In this document: piece by piece, positions 12,080 to 23,721 of the stretch
Layout: each line of letters opens with the position of its first letter
Numbering within the stretch: position 1 is the stretch's first letter
Origin: Progne subis subis
Taxonomy: Eukaryota; Chordata; Aves; Passeriformes; Hirundinidae
Assembly: GCA_022316685.1 (NCBI GenBank)
Contig: JAKJHU010000569.1
Location: 62,001 to 126,000, forward strand
DNA: 64,000 nucleotides
Direction: 5' to 3'
Program-made: the position numbers and the translations under genes
Notes under the pieces: model-generated
Databases searched by the model: none
What the model was told of the DNA's origin: nothing
What the model saw: the letters and a program-made list of their open reading frames with translations, nothing else

Positions 12080-13300
12080 TTGCAGGGCCCAGGCACAAGG
12101 GCAGTGCCCGAGTCAGGGCTGAGCTCACACTCTGTGGGCTGGGGCAGAGCCCAGGCAGAAATCAGCCCCTGCCCCAGCAGCTCTGCAGTGGTGGCCACCA
12201 GGCCGGGTTGCCAAGGGAGGCTTCTGGCCATGGCCTGCAGGGAGCTGCTGCTGCCAAGGTGCCTTTGGTGTCCCAGGCTCTCCTGGCACAGCTCCCAGCA
12301 CTCTGCACTTGTGCCCGAGGCCTTCACTGTGTTGGGGCTGGCCTGGGGCTTTTCCTGCAGCGGGACCTGGCCTGGCCATGGCACAGGAAAGGCAGTTCCT
12401 GCTGGAGCAGGAGGCTCTGCCTGCAATGGGCTCAGACAACTCCAACAAGGCTCTGTTTGCAAAGTCCCCAGTGGGGAATGAAGAAGAGGAGGTCATGCTT
12501 CTTTCGGGGTGAATAATGCTGAAAGCAGCCTTACTCCTCCATCCCCAAGTCCAGCGTCCTGAGAGGGAGCTGAAGCTGTGGCAGAGCTGGAAAAATCCCC
12601 CAGAGAAAGGAACAACCAAGTGACACCACTGAGAGCTTCTGCAGAGCTGCTGAGCTGGCACAGCCTGGCCACATCTGACTGACAGGGCAGCACTTCAGAC
12701 TAGAAGGGTCCTGACCCAAATTTTAACTGCAGCATCTCCTGACAGTTCCATTCTTGGTGGGGTATGGAGATTCCTCCCTGGAGTGGAGACACCCTCAAAG
12801 TCACTGCCTGAGGCTGAGATTTTTCCAGGATCATTGGTCTGAGGGAGAGACACCCATCTCTACTTAATAACTGATTTTGCTTTAATGCAATTGCTTCAAA
12901 ATTGCTTCCTAGAGCACTATATTAAAATAGGTGTTACAGCTCCTACCCTATAGAGTAGGTAATTCTGATTAAGGCCTTTCTGTCTAACCATGATCATAAT
13001 CAGTCATATCTATATGTACACAAATACTTCTGGTTTGCCATCCTTATTGTTGTGGGACAAAGTTGTACAAAGGTTCAATTCCACCTCTATAATCCTTTAC
13101 ACAGAAATCTTTAATAAAGTCTGTGGCTGGGATTGGATCCAGTAAGTCCCAGGATCCTCTCACAGAAAGAGTTTGTAAAGCCTGGTTTGGGGAGCTTGGG
13201 GGTATGATTGGGGTGTTGGGGGTCCTTTCTGCACCTTGTGACCCAACAGGAACTTGTTTAATAAATTTTGCCTGAAGCTCCCACTCTGGCCCATGACAGG
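12080..13300. other. Gene-free stretch
   Basis: GC-rich to 12,720, then AT-rich. Paired with 46,230-47,450. No gene or known repeat recognised. Confidence 0.45.
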
Positions 13301-13675
13301 AACCCCTGTGAGTATCTGTGACAGCCCGGCTCTTTGGCAGCCTGGACACTCCTGGGATGTCCCCATGGAGCCCCTGTGAGTGTCTGTGACCTCGCTGTTC
13401 TTTAGGAGCACAGGGATGTCACCACTGGACTCCTGCCACTGCCTGGGACAAATTGGCTCCTTGGCAGTGTACAGACACCTCTGTTGTCACTGTGCAGCCC
13501 TGTGACTGTCTGTCACCTCATAACCCTTGGGAAGATTAAGGACCCCTGGGATGTCACCACGGAGCCCCTGTGAATGAGTGTGGCCAAACATCTTCAGGAG
13601 CCCAGAGACCCCTCAGATGCCAGCATGGAGCCCCTGTGCCTGCACGTGAGCTTATAGTCCTTTAGCAGGTGGAAA
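13300..13675 (+). repeat. Degenerate ~78-bp tandem repeat
   Basis: Repeated pattern of gatgtcacca, ggagcccctgtga and tgtctgtgac with variable spacing near 78 bp. The right-arm version is 45,840-46,230. Confidence 0.6.
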
Positions 13676-13985
13676 CCCCTGGAATGTATTCAATTTAAAT
13701 AGATTGCTCTGCTGAGCAATCTATTAGAATCTATTTGGAATAGATTCCTCTGCTCTGCTGAACATGGATACTCAGCAGCTTGGAGGTTCCCTGATGAATT
13801 TTAGTTCTCCAGAGGCTTGCTGTCCAGAAACCCCTGGAATGTATTCAATTTAAATAGATTGCTCTGCTGAGCAATCTATTAGAATCTATTTAGAATAGAT
13901 TCCTCTGCTCTGCTGAGCATGGATACTCAGCAGCTTGGAGGTTCCCTGATGAATTTTAGTTCTCCAGAGGCTTGCTCAGTCTCAG
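13676..13985 (+). repeat. 155-bp tandem duplication with hairpin
   Basis: A 155-bp unit starting cccctggaatgtattc occurs at 13,676 and 13,831. Each unit contains a perfect 12-bp stem (aatagattgctc / gagcaatctatt) with loop tgct. The right arm (about 45,655-45,850) has a single unit, so this is a left-arm duplication. Confidence 0.88.
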
Positions 13986-15440
13986 TTCTTCAGTTCAGGA
14001 ATTCAGTGCCAAAGGCTCATTAATATTTCAAAACACCCTAAAAAAGACAAGCCTCTGGGAATAATTTAATTTCAAGTCTTCAATTCTTATGTGGTTACTT
14101 AGACAGATTATTGAAGTATGTTCAAAGAGAATACACTCTGTCTTTGAAAAATGCAGAGAGATTTTTTTGTCCTGTTTAGTTTTGTTTTCCTGTTTATAGA
14201 TTGATATCAGCAATCTCCAGTTGGTATTGATGCCCAGAAACTCCTTGTGCACTCTGAATAGATATGAAAATCAATATGACCCTTCATGGCTGACAATCAA
14301 TCACTTTTCCCCAGCCCCCACTCCACCATTTCCCTCCTCCAGCCCCTGGGACTCAGAGCAGCCTTGTGCCAATCCTAGCTTCCTCCTCTCCAGGCTGCAG
14401 CTGCAGCTTTCAGCTCCTTGGCACCAACTCCCACCTGCTTTCCTTGCAGAAGGAGCTGCCTGAGACACAGAGGGATGTTCATTTATTGCCAGCCAACGAA
14501 ACCAAGGGAATGAACAGCCCCATGAAAAACAGAAATCCAGCCAGTGACACAAACAGAGGGGAGGATGAGGATTCCTTCTCCTGCCATCATACAATTCCAG
14601 GAAATTCCTGGTGTCTCCTGGTGGGAAAACTTTGGCATTTCTTAGAAGTGCTCAAATGACCCAGCTGATGAAGATGTGCTCGTGCACCTCGCAAGCTGCA
14701 GGTCCTGTACAGCCCTGCAGGGCTCCTGTCCCATCTGCTGTGCTCCAGTGTAAAACAGGGAGCAGCACTGTCCCAGGATCATTAGCGAGCTGAATTGGAA
14801 AGGACCTCAGCAAGTCAGCAGCCCAAGCTGTCAGAAACGGAGTCAGACCAAGTGGTTCAAGGCTTGATTTGGTCTGGATTGGAAAATCCCAAAGGACAGG
14901 GAGGGGGCAGCATCTCAGCATCTGGCTGAGCCCATGGGAATAAAGGTTTCCTTCTGTCCTGGCTGAAGCTCCCCTCTTTCACCCTATATGATTGTCTCTT
15001 GTCTCCCACCAGGCCCCCAGTGAAGAGCCTGGCTCTGTGTTCTCCATCACCTCCTCGGTGGCACTGCCAGGCTGGCATGAGGAGCCCCTCAGCCTTCCCT
15101 GCTCGGGGCTGGACAAGCCCAGCTCCCTCAGCCTCTGCTCACAGCCAAAGGGCTCCAGCCCCACCTTGGAGCCCTTCCCTAACCCTGCTGCAGCTGCCAG
15201 ACATCTTTCCTGCCCTGGGGAACCCAACTCAAGCCACAGTGACCTGGATCATGCACGTCCTTGATGCCCTGGTCACACAGCCCAGCCCCTTGTCCCCGTG
15301 TCAGGCTCTGGGGTTGATCCTGTGGAACATCCTTTGGTGGAGGCTGTGGCTCCAGGTGGACCATGGGGGGACAGTGGACAGGGGACCCTGCTCAGCATGA
15401 ACAGCACTGGACTTCATGGGGGGGGAAACTGTTGAGTGGG
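13986..15440. other. Gene-free stretch
   Basis: AT-rich to about 14,300, then mixed. Paired with 44,230-45,655. Short open frames without recognisable domains. Confidence 0.45.
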
Positions 15441-15461
15441 GGTGGGGTGGAATGACCAACT

Positions 15462-15640
15462 CAGTGACCTCACACAGCCACTCTCTAACATCACAGCCAG
15501 CTCTATGATGTCAGACCTCTGCCCTGTGATGTCACAGATGGCGCTGTGATGTCACAGAAATGGCCTATGATATCCTAGCTGCTCAATGACCTCACATAGC
15601 CTCCTCTGTGATGTCATAGCCCACTCTGTGACCTCATGTT
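15462..15640 (+). repeat. TGATGTCA-rich minisatellite
   Basis: Short diverged repeats of about 30 bp built around ctgtgatgtcaca; TGATGTCA occurs four times. The motif is one base from a cAMP response element. Right-arm partner 44,045-44,225. Confidence 0.6.
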
Positions 15641-15730
15641 ACCTGATGATAAATGGTCTACACCTGGTGAGCTAACACAATGCTCATTCTCCAAAACCAC
15701 TGGCCCATGGAAAGCACACCATGCCCATTG

Positions 15731-16096
15731 TGTAAGAAGGGGAACTGGAAATTCACCAGCCTCAGTGTCCTGCCAGCTCAGCCAGGCTGACTGGAACATT
15801 GGGGTCTGTGATCACCAGGGACCACCAGAGAGACCCCCAGGACAGAAGTGTGCATGCAAAAGGGGAGTGGAAATATGCAAATGATTTCAGGGAAATGATT
15901 ATCATAGGTATGTTTAGTCCAGGACAGGCAGTTAATATGTATGCAAAATAGGGAATATAAACAGAAACTTTCCTGTACTCAGCACGCACAGCTTTGGGAG
16001 GAGCTGTTCCCCCATCCATCCAGCCAAATAAACAACGCTGCTTCTAAATGCTACATTGGTGTTAAGGAGTTTTTTATTTTACCAAATTGTTAGTAA
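15731..16096 (+). mobile_element. Retroviral LTR fragment, left arm
   Basis: A stretch with tgtaagaagg at one end and gttagtaaca at the other, containing a TATA-like ggaatataaac and, further on, ccaaataaacaa as a poly-A signal, in the order expected for an LTR. No clear target duplication. It directly abuts the CR1 fragment and is present in both arms (about 43,591-43,960 on the minus strand). Confidence 0.4.
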
Positions 16097-16104
16097 CACT
16101 CCCA

Positions 16105-17605
16105 CTGCCAAGGAAAGCTCTGTCTGCTGCTGTTCACAAACAGAGAAGGGCTGGTGGGAGATGTGATGGACTGAGGCTGCCTGGGGTGCAGTGACCATGA
16201 AATAATCAACTTTCCAAAAATCTGGGAAAGAAGGAAAGACATCAACAAAACATCTACACTGAAATTATCGAGGGCAGACTTTGGCCTCTCTAGGATGCAG
16301 ATTTAGGGAGTACCGAATCAGGTACTGATTTTTTTTAGGAGAAACAGCCCTTAAAAATAGGAGAGCCCAGGAAGGATGGACACACTTCAAGAAAGGAATC
16401 TTAAGGGGAGAGGAGCATCCTGTCCTGGTGTGCCAAAAGATGAGCCAGTGAGGAAAATGATGGGCCTGGCAGTCCATGGTACTTTTGTGGGAAGTCAAGG
16501 GGGAAAAAAAAAAAAAAAAGCTGCAACACCTCAGATAGAAAGTCAGGCAATTCAGGAAATGTTTAAGGATGTTGTTAGGTCATGGGGAAAGAAAATAGGA
16601 GAGGTGAAAGATCAGTTAAAATTTAACCTGGTCAGTTTTCTGAAAAATTAAAATGTTTCCACAAATAAGTTTATAGCAACATGTAGGATAAGGAGAACCT
16701 TTAGCTTTTATTGGATGCTGTGAGGAATATAGTAACGAGAGATAAGGAAAAGGCTGAGCTGCTTAACACCTTGTTTGCCTCATTTTTCAACAATCAGACA
16801 GGTTATCCTCAGGACAAGTGTTCTCCTGAGCTGGTAGATGGGCCCAGGGAGCAGAACAGCCGTCCTGGAATCCAGGAGGAAGCAGCTGGTGACCTGCTGA
16901 GCCCCTCAGATGCTCACAGGTGTCTCTGGGACCAGATGGGGATCCATCCTAGGGGGATGAGGCAGCTGGTGGATGAGCTCACCAAGCTGCTCTCCATCAT
17001 TTCTCATCAGTCCTGGCTCAGCAGGGAGGTCCCAGAGGACTGGAGGTGCCAATGTGAGCCCATCCCCAAGAAGGGCTGGAAGGAGGATCTGGGGAACTCC
17101 AGGCCTGTCAGCCTGACCTCGGTGCCCAGCAAGGCTCTGGAACAGATCACCTTGAGAGCCATCACAGGGCACCCACAGGATGGCTGAGGGATCACACCCA
17201 GCCAGAGTGGATTTCAATATCTGCATTGATGGTCTGGATGAGGGGATTGAGTCCACCATCAGCAAATTTGCAGATGACACCAAGCTGGGTGTGAGTGTGG
17301 ATCTGCTGGAGGGTAGGAGGGCTCTGCACAGGGACCTGGACAGGCTGGATCCAGGGGTCCAAATCCAACAGAGGGAGGTTTAACAAGACCAAAGGCCAGG
17401 TCCTGCACTTTGGCCACAACAACCCCTGCAGTGCTACAGGCTGGGGACAGAGTGGCTGGAGAGCATCCAGGCAGAAAGGGACCTGGGGCACTGATGGACA
17501 GCAGGCTGGACATGAGCCAGCAGTGTGCCCAGGTGGCCAAGAAGGCCAATGGCACCTGGCCTGGATCAGGAATGGTGTGGCCAGCAGGAGCAGAGCTGCT
17601 GTGCC
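16105..17605 (+). mobile_element. CR1 LINE fragment, left arm
   Basis: Decayed non-LTR retrotransposon ORF2. It starts in the C-terminal endonuclease part, passes through KAELLNTLFASFFNNQTG and the RT lead-in PKKGWKEDLGNSRPVSLTSV, then jumps past the RT core to [16 protein letters not shown]. An 18-base A run sits at 16,502-16,519. The 3' end is missing because of a left-arm deletion near 17,605. Confidence 0.82.
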
Positions 17606-17923
17606 GGCACTGACCTGCCCCCAGCTCTGCACCAAAATATTGCTGCTACAGCTCCAGAGAAGGGAACAAAAGGAGGGTCTCAATGAAAACATTGCTGGGA
17701 CATCCTTTAGTTCATTTAAAGCCACTGAGAGCAGAGCTCCTCATTGACTCACTCTGGAGCCACAGTAAAAGTAGAGAAAAACAAAACAAGAAAGGACACA
17801 ACGCCCTTGCTTTGTGAACACCGTTGAAAACAAAAACAAAGAAAAACCACTTGACAACATAACCAACAAGTGCTATCAAAAGTGATTTTTATTACACGTG
17901 ACTTGCTGAAGCTGACCATCAGT

Positions 17924-18857
17924 TTAATGTTTCTGAAATTGCCCAGTGATCAGTGTCCACACTGCAGCCTTGAGCTCCTGGTTCCTCAGGCTGTAGATGA
18001 GGGGGTTCAGGGCTGGAGGCACCAGCGAGTACAGAACTGACACTGCCAGATCCAGGGCTGGCGAGGAGATGGAGGGGGGCTTCAGGTTGGCAAAAACAGC
18101 AGTGCTGAGGAACAGGGAGACCACAGCCAGGTGAGGGAGGCAGGTGGAAAAGGCTTTGTGCTGTCCCTGCTCAGAGGGGATCCTCAGCACGGCCCTGAAA
18201 ATCTCCACATAGGAGAAAACAATGAACACAAAAACAGCCAAATACCAAAGAGGCACTAAGAAATAAGAGCCCAAGTTCCCTGAAGTAGGATTTGGAGCAG
18301 GAGAGCTTGAGGATGTGTGGGATTTCACAGAAGAACTGACCCAGGGCATTGCCATGGCACAGGTGCAGGGAAAATGTATTGGCTGTGTGCAGCAGAGCAT
18401 TGAGAAAGGCACTGGCCCAGGCAGCTGCTGCCATGTGGGCACAAGCTCTGCTGCCCAGGAGGGTCCCGTAGTGCAGGGGTTTGCAGATGGACACGTAGCG
18501 GTCATAACACATGGTGGTGAGAAATGCAAATTCTGCTGATATAAAAAAGGCAAAGAAAAAGACCTGAGCAGCACATCCTGTATAGGAGATGTTCCTTGTG
18601 TCCCAGAGGGAATTGTGCATGGCTTTGGGGACAGTGGTGAGGATGGAGCCCAGGTCGGTGAGGGCCAGGTTGAGCAGGAAGAAGAACATGGGCGTGTGCA
18701 GGAGGTGGCCGCAGGCTACGGTGCTGATGATGAGGTCGTTGGCCAGGAGGGCAGCCAGGGAGATGCCCAGGAAGAGGCAGAAGTGCAGGAGCTGCAGCTG
18801 CCGCGTGTGTGCCAATGGCAGCAGGAGGAAGTGGCGGATGGAGCTGCTGTTGGACAT
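17924..18857 (-). pseudogene. OR14-like olfactory receptor, left-arm copy with one frameshift
   Basis: A seven-transmembrane odorant receptor coding about 310 residues. It starts MSNSSS (N-glycosylation site) and keeps TPMFFFLLNLALTDLG (TM2), CYDRYVSICKPLHY (the DRY region), FSTCLPHL (TM6) and NPLIYSLRNQELKAAV (TM7). The first frame runs to about residue 205 and the second carries the rest. The break is an A-run of five at 18,230-18,234 (T on the coding strand) where the right copy has four. All other positions look sound, so it may be a real pseudogene or a sequencing error. The stop is normal. Avian OR14-like genes are single coding exons, which fits. Confidence 0.85.
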
Positions 18858-18999
18858 TTGCTATGTCTGGCTGTTTCAACCTGTAGGAGGAAAGAGAGTG
18901 AAATTTGAGGGGAGATTTCTCATAGAAGAGTCAAAACCCTTTCTCACAGACTATTCCCTGCAAATAAATACCACCCTTTTGTCTACCTCTAGCAGAACT

Positions 19000-20090
19000 T
19001 CCTTCATCTTGGTTGCTGGAGATTGCTCTGGCCAATATTCAGTGAAGAGGCAGACCTGGTCCTGCAGGACACCTGGGAGTCAGCCCTGACCCCCAGTCAG
19101 TGCAGGGGATCAGTGAGGGCAGGGGCCTGTCCTGGTGTTTGAACTTGGACAAAGAATCTGCCTCTAAGGCACACGAGCTGCCAGGGTGAAGGGATGGGGA
19201 TTGCAGGAGGCAGAAGCAGAGATTCTGCTGCACCTGGGGAGAACAGAGTCCAGTGAGGCAGGAGGATTGTCTGAGCCTTCATGCAGACTGAGGGGAGCTC
19301 CTCTGTCCCTCTCTCCTGTTCCCAGCTGCCCTGGACTTGCACCTTTCTGAGCTCCACTCCCGTGTTACTCTGGAAAGCCAGGAGACACTGCTGAGAGCAG
19401 AGGGATCCCTGGCACACAAAGTGGCTCCTGCCTTTCCCAAAGTCAGGGAGAGTCAGCTCATTCCCAGCCTGCCCTGCCCAGAGCTCCCCAGGGAAGAGGG
19501 AGCTGGGACACCCCATTGCTGTGCTCAGCCTGCACAGGAGGAGCCCAAGGGCTGGGCCTGAGCCTGCAGCTGGAACTGCCATTCCCAGAGAGCCCATCAG
19601 CAATGCCAGGAGCACCTAGGCAAGGCAAGGAGAGAGAGAGCTGGGCCCTGAAGAAAAGCCTTTCCCTGCCCAGCCCTGCACAGCCCCTGGCAGGCAGCAG
19701 CAGTGCAGGACAGTGGCCCTCAGGCCCTGGTCAGCAGGGAATGGGCACATGGCAGGAGAGATGCCCTTCATCTCTGGGGCTGCTCTGCCGGCCCAGGAGG
19801 GGACTGAGGGCCCCGAGCCCCCGGGCTGAGGGCTGTGCTGGCTGCGGGGGGACACAAGAGCTGTGCTGCTCGGGGCAGTGTGTGCCCTGCAGGGCAGGGC
19901 CGGCAGGTGCCACATCTCCCCTGCAGCAGGGCTTCCCTCAGCACTGCCTCCCTCCCTCCCTGCCCACGCCTCTGCTGCTGGAGCTGTCCCAGCCCGAGCT
20001 GTTCCTGTGGCCCCGGGCTCCTTCCCTGCCAGTGCTGCCAGAGCCCAGCCCAGCCCCTGGGAAAACTGAAGTTTCTTGAAGTTTTAATGC
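19000..20090. other. GC-rich flank upstream of left OR
   Basis: Paired with 38,700-39,700. Open frames exist on both strands but differ between arms. It may hold upstream non-coding exons or the promoter of the receptor gene; nothing specific can be proved. Confidence 0.35.
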
Positions 20091-20099
20091 ATCCCACTG

Positions 20100-20690
20100 A
20101 GAGATCACCTGCCAGTGATGACAGGTGGGGACAAACAAGGCAAAGGTGTCTCTGATGCTCAGCAAACCTGGATGTGTTTCAGGAATGCAAAGGGCCAAGG
20201 CCTGAGCCCCAGCCCCTGCCAAGGCAGATCCTGTCCCTCCCTCAGTGCTCAGGGCTCTTCCCGGGACACTGGGATGTGGGGATGTGCAATGCCAAGGGCA
20301 GCACCATGGGGCGGCCCCTGCCAGGCTGCTGAGCAGGGACAAGGAGGCAATGAGGCCCCAGGCCTGCCAGGGTCACTTGTCTCCTGCTCATGGCTCAGGC
20401 CCAGGGCCAGCAGCCATGGCCCAAGTGCTGCAGGAGTTGGCTGTGTCAGGGCCTTTCAGCTGCTGCCCATCCCTGTGCCCTGTCCAGCCCAGGCTGTCCT
20501 ACGGTGTCCACGCCCTGCGCCTCTGTCCCTGCAGGCTGTCGTCATCCCCCGGCTGCCCCACCTCGCTGGCCCCTTCCTTTGCTGACAGCTCTGCCTCCTG
20601 CCTGGGCACACAAAGCCTTGGGCTGTCCAGACTCTTTCTGGAGGATGTGTTGCACCTCAGCCCAGCCCTAGGAGGAAAATTCTTTTCTCT
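20100..20690 (+). repeat. Conserved GC-rich block, copy 1
   Basis: A roughly 0.5-kb segment present four times in the window and nearly identical each time. It carries a 156-codon open frame (20,115-20,585) starting MMTGGDKQ and ending HLAGPFLC. Four to six residues differ between this and the copies at 27,965 and 32,610, so the block is much better conserved than its flanks. Function unknown. Confidence 0.7.
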
Positions 20691-20879
20691 CTGTTCCCAG
20701 TTTGGAGGTCCCCAGGTGTCCTTGGTATGATTTTTTTCTTTCTCCAGCTGCTCTCTGCTTGGTCAAATTGATTCCCCATCTCTGAACCTGCCCTTCAATC
20801 CCTCCCAGAGCTCTTGTTCCTTCTTCTCAGTTTCCACTCTCCTTAGGACAGAGCTGCTTTGTCTCTATATAGCGGTCAC

Positions 20880-21584
20880 TAAGGCCATGGACACCTGGAG
20901 AAGAAGGACAGTTCTCTTCTATAGGAAGGAAACCACAGAACCCCAGGGTTTTGAAAACAGATGAGAGGCACTCACCAGGGGCCAAGGCAAGCCAGACCTG
21001 TCTGTCCTCGCAGGTATTGTCTGAAAGCAACCCTTGGATATATGGGAAATTTTGGAGATAAGATTACATTGCAGGCATGGATTCCTGGACCAGAATGACA
21101 ATTCTTCTCCACAGAAACAGAAAGGTCAGAACTGCAGTTTTGAAAGTCGATTAGATGCAGACCGAAGGAGGCCAAGGCCAACCAGACCAGTTTGTCTTGG
21201 CAGCTGTTGTCTTGGAGAATTTTTCTTGGATAGACAGAATTTGGGAGGACAAATGCCAGTTTTGTCCATGGGTGTCTGGACAAGGACAGTTCTTTTCCAT
21301 AGGAAGAAGTCCCCCAGTGTTTCAAAGGCTGATGAGAGCTGGCCCTCAGGAAGTCAAGGGAACCTTGACAGTCCTGGCAGCTTTTGACTTGGTGCTGTCC
21401 TTGGATATAAGGAAATTTGGAGGCAGAACCCAATTTTGACCATGGACACCTGGACTTGAAAAGATGTTTTTTTCCATGGGAAGAGAAGCATGGCTCCTCA
21501 GAGTTTTAAAGACAGATGAGAAGTGGCTCCCAAGAGGCCAAGGCCAGCCAGAGCTCTCTGTCCTGGCAGGTTTCATATGGGAAC
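20880..21584 (+). repeat. ~185-bp tandem array, left arm (outer part)
   Basis: Diverged tandem units marked by cttggatata (21,034; 21,228; 21,402), spaced 194 and 174 bp, each with a ggacagttctt and a gatgaga-type motif. The array continues at 24,876 after the retroviral insertion. Confidence 0.75.
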
Positions 21585-21590
21585 AGTCCC

Positions 21591-21883
21591 TGCTGCCTCC
21601 GCTGAGGCGTAGTGACCTGGTTCGGGAACGACACGGCAGCCACAGCCAGGCTGCTCGGGCCACCAGCTCACAGACACCAGTGTGGTGGACGGCTAATGGC
21701 GTTTATTAACTGGTTACATGGAGTTATAAAACCTCTGTTTGCTACATCACATCCGTCTGCTTACGTTACAAGTTAGGTGTTGCTTACCTTATCAAGGACA
21801 CTAACCAACTAAGTGTTGAGGGAGGGGTTCTGTCTGCCCGTACAACGCGATATCTTCCGACCGCCTGTCCCTAATCTCCCACA
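21591..21883 (-). repeat. 3' LTR of the left-arm ERV
   Basis: 293 bp, same termini; a poly-A signal AATAAA lies at 21,702-21,707 on the minus strand and a possible TATA-like ttttataa slightly upstream. Confidence 0.93.
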
Positions 21884-21898
21884 TTTCCCCCCCCTCCC
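21884..21898 (-). other. Polypurine tract
   Basis: gggaggggggggaaa immediately before the 3' LTR on the minus strand, the expected plus-strand primer site. Confidence 0.85.
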
Positions 21899-22050
21899 AT
21901 GACTAAGTAAAAAAGTATAAAAGTATAAATGTTATAAAAGTATAAAAGTATAAATGTTATAAAAATATAAATGTCATAAAAATGCAAAAGCTGTTAAAGT
22001 TAGTATAATAGGATACAAAAGTGGTATAAAATGTTAGTAACAAGCGCACT

Positions 22051-22773
22051 TCATGGTAATTGCAGGCGTTCGACAAATAGGACGTTAACTTTTTCTAAAC
22101 GGCTTCTAACAAACGACACTAACTTGTTTAAAATGCAAGGCCCAAAAATCAATACCAAGAGTATTATGGTGAGAGGACCTATTAGGGTGGAAACAAGGGT
22201 GGCCAGCCATGGGGACTGATTGAACCATGACTCGAACCATCCTTGTTGGGCCTCTCTCTCTCTCTTTCTCTGGGCCAGTCTTTCTCTCAGTTCAGCCATG
22301 GAGTCTCGCACGACTCCAGTATGGTCTGTATAAAAACAGCATTCCTCTCTCAAGGCGGCACACAGGCCTCCTTGCTGCATGAGCAAGAGGTCCAGTCCTC
22401 GCCTGTTCTGCAGGATGACTTCTGAAAGCGAGGAGATAGATCTTTCCAGAGAGGAGATGGATTTTTCAATTCTTAGTAAGTCTTCGTCAATTGTCATTTG
22501 CAGCTGAGAAAGTCTTTGATGTTGGGTCACGAGAGCTGAAACACCTGTGGCTGTACCGGCAGCTCCTAGGCCAAGGAGCATTGCAATGGTTATACCTGTC
22601 ATTACTTCTCTTTTGTGGAGCTGGATGGTTTCTTCTAAAAAGCGATACATTTCCTCTTCTTGGTGATACAGGACTCTAGGAACAATCAGAACTTGGACAC
22701 AAAAGTCAGCAAGGTTATTGAATTTGCTAAGGTACACACAGGGGGTTATTCCAATTTGTTGACAGACCCACAT
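22051..22773 (-). pseudogene. env: ERV env, surface tail and transmembrane subunit
   Basis: Open from the junction. It includes the last part of the surface subunit, a weak dibasic cleavage region (HKRE), a hydrophobic alanine/glycine-rich fusion-peptide-like segment, an N-terminal heptad region, a gamma-type immunosuppressive-domain-like stretch (LQNRRGLDLLL) with a CX6CC motif, and a membrane anchor near the C-terminus. Most of the surface subunit is deleted, so receptor binding is lost. Gamma-type Env beside an alpha-like Gag indicates a recombinant ancestor. Confidence 0.8.
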
Positions 22774-22813
22774 TCCTGATAGGAACGGAACTGCCCACTT
22801 ATCAGTCTTTCGA

Positions 22814-23191
22814 CTAGGTTGGCATCACCTCGTGGGCCCACAGGCCCTCGGCTTGTGCCTGGGGGGTGATCATGGTTGGGTCTGTGCCCATGAGCCGTTG
22901 CAGGCTGGAGCCGTGTAGCGGATGATCTGCACCAGTGACCAGAGCTAGTTCCTTTGCACAATTATCCTCCCACTCTTGTTTAAAAACTATCATCCCTGCC
23001 CCATCAAAAATCAATCTGCAGGTTTGCTTTATGTCAAATGGGAGCATGTCATCCCCTCCAAAAACACTATCAATGAGAGTAGAAACCATTGCTGAATTGA
23101 TCCCTCTGTCAGTGATTGCTTTAACAATTGCTTGTACATCCTTAGGATTTACCGGTGAGTACGTTCTCTGGTTTCCGCCTGCCCCCCCCAC
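22814..23191 (-). pseudogene. gag: ERV gag, partial capsid
   Basis: Continues Gag in another frame. The open segment holds the start of an alpharetrovirus-like capsid (YSPVNPKDVQAIVKAIT) and stops at 22,814. The C-terminal capsid domain, major homology region and nucleocapsid are missing; the deletion junction with env lies at about 22,773-22,814. Confidence 0.7.
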
Positions 23192-23473
23192 TCGGACTGG
23201 GAAAGCCAGTGTGGCCGATGGACCCCAGTCGACACAGGCAATTTTTATTTTCCTCCAGTCTGTGAGAGGAGTTCGTTCTTTTTCTGACTTCCCTCAACCC
23301 GAGTAGAAACATTATTGTTACTGATTTTGTATACTGTTACTTCTCTGTCGGAGCCGGAGCCAGAGCCGGCAGCAGAGGACTGGCTGTCCCCGTCCCAGCT
23401 AGAGTCCGATTCAGAGCCGGAAGTCGACTGACTGGCTGCTTCCGGGTTCCAGACCCTTTTGGTCAGGCTCCGA

Positions 23474-23645
23474 CCCCGCCCCTTTCCCTCAGGGCTGGGC
23501 CGTCCCTTCCCTCTTGGCCCCGCCCCTTTCCCTCAGGGCTGGGCCGTCCCTTCCCTCTTGGCCCCGCCCCTTTCCCTCAGGGCTGGGCCACTCCTTCCCT
23601 CTGGGCTCCCGCCTCTTTCTCTCGGGGCTGGGCCGTCCCTTGCAC
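23474..23645 (-). repeat. 44-bp tandem repeat inside ERV gag
   Basis: Units start at 23,474, 23,518 and 23,562 (exactly 44 bp apart), with a diverged fourth from about 23,606. Since 44 is not a multiple of three, each unit changes the frame and prevents reading from matrix to capsid. Confidence 0.85.
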
Positions 23646-23721
23646 CTGCACTCCTCCCGCCTTCTGCTGTGGGAGCTTCTCGCCTTAGAAAAACGTGCTT
23701 TTTGGCAAAGATTAGCTTCAG

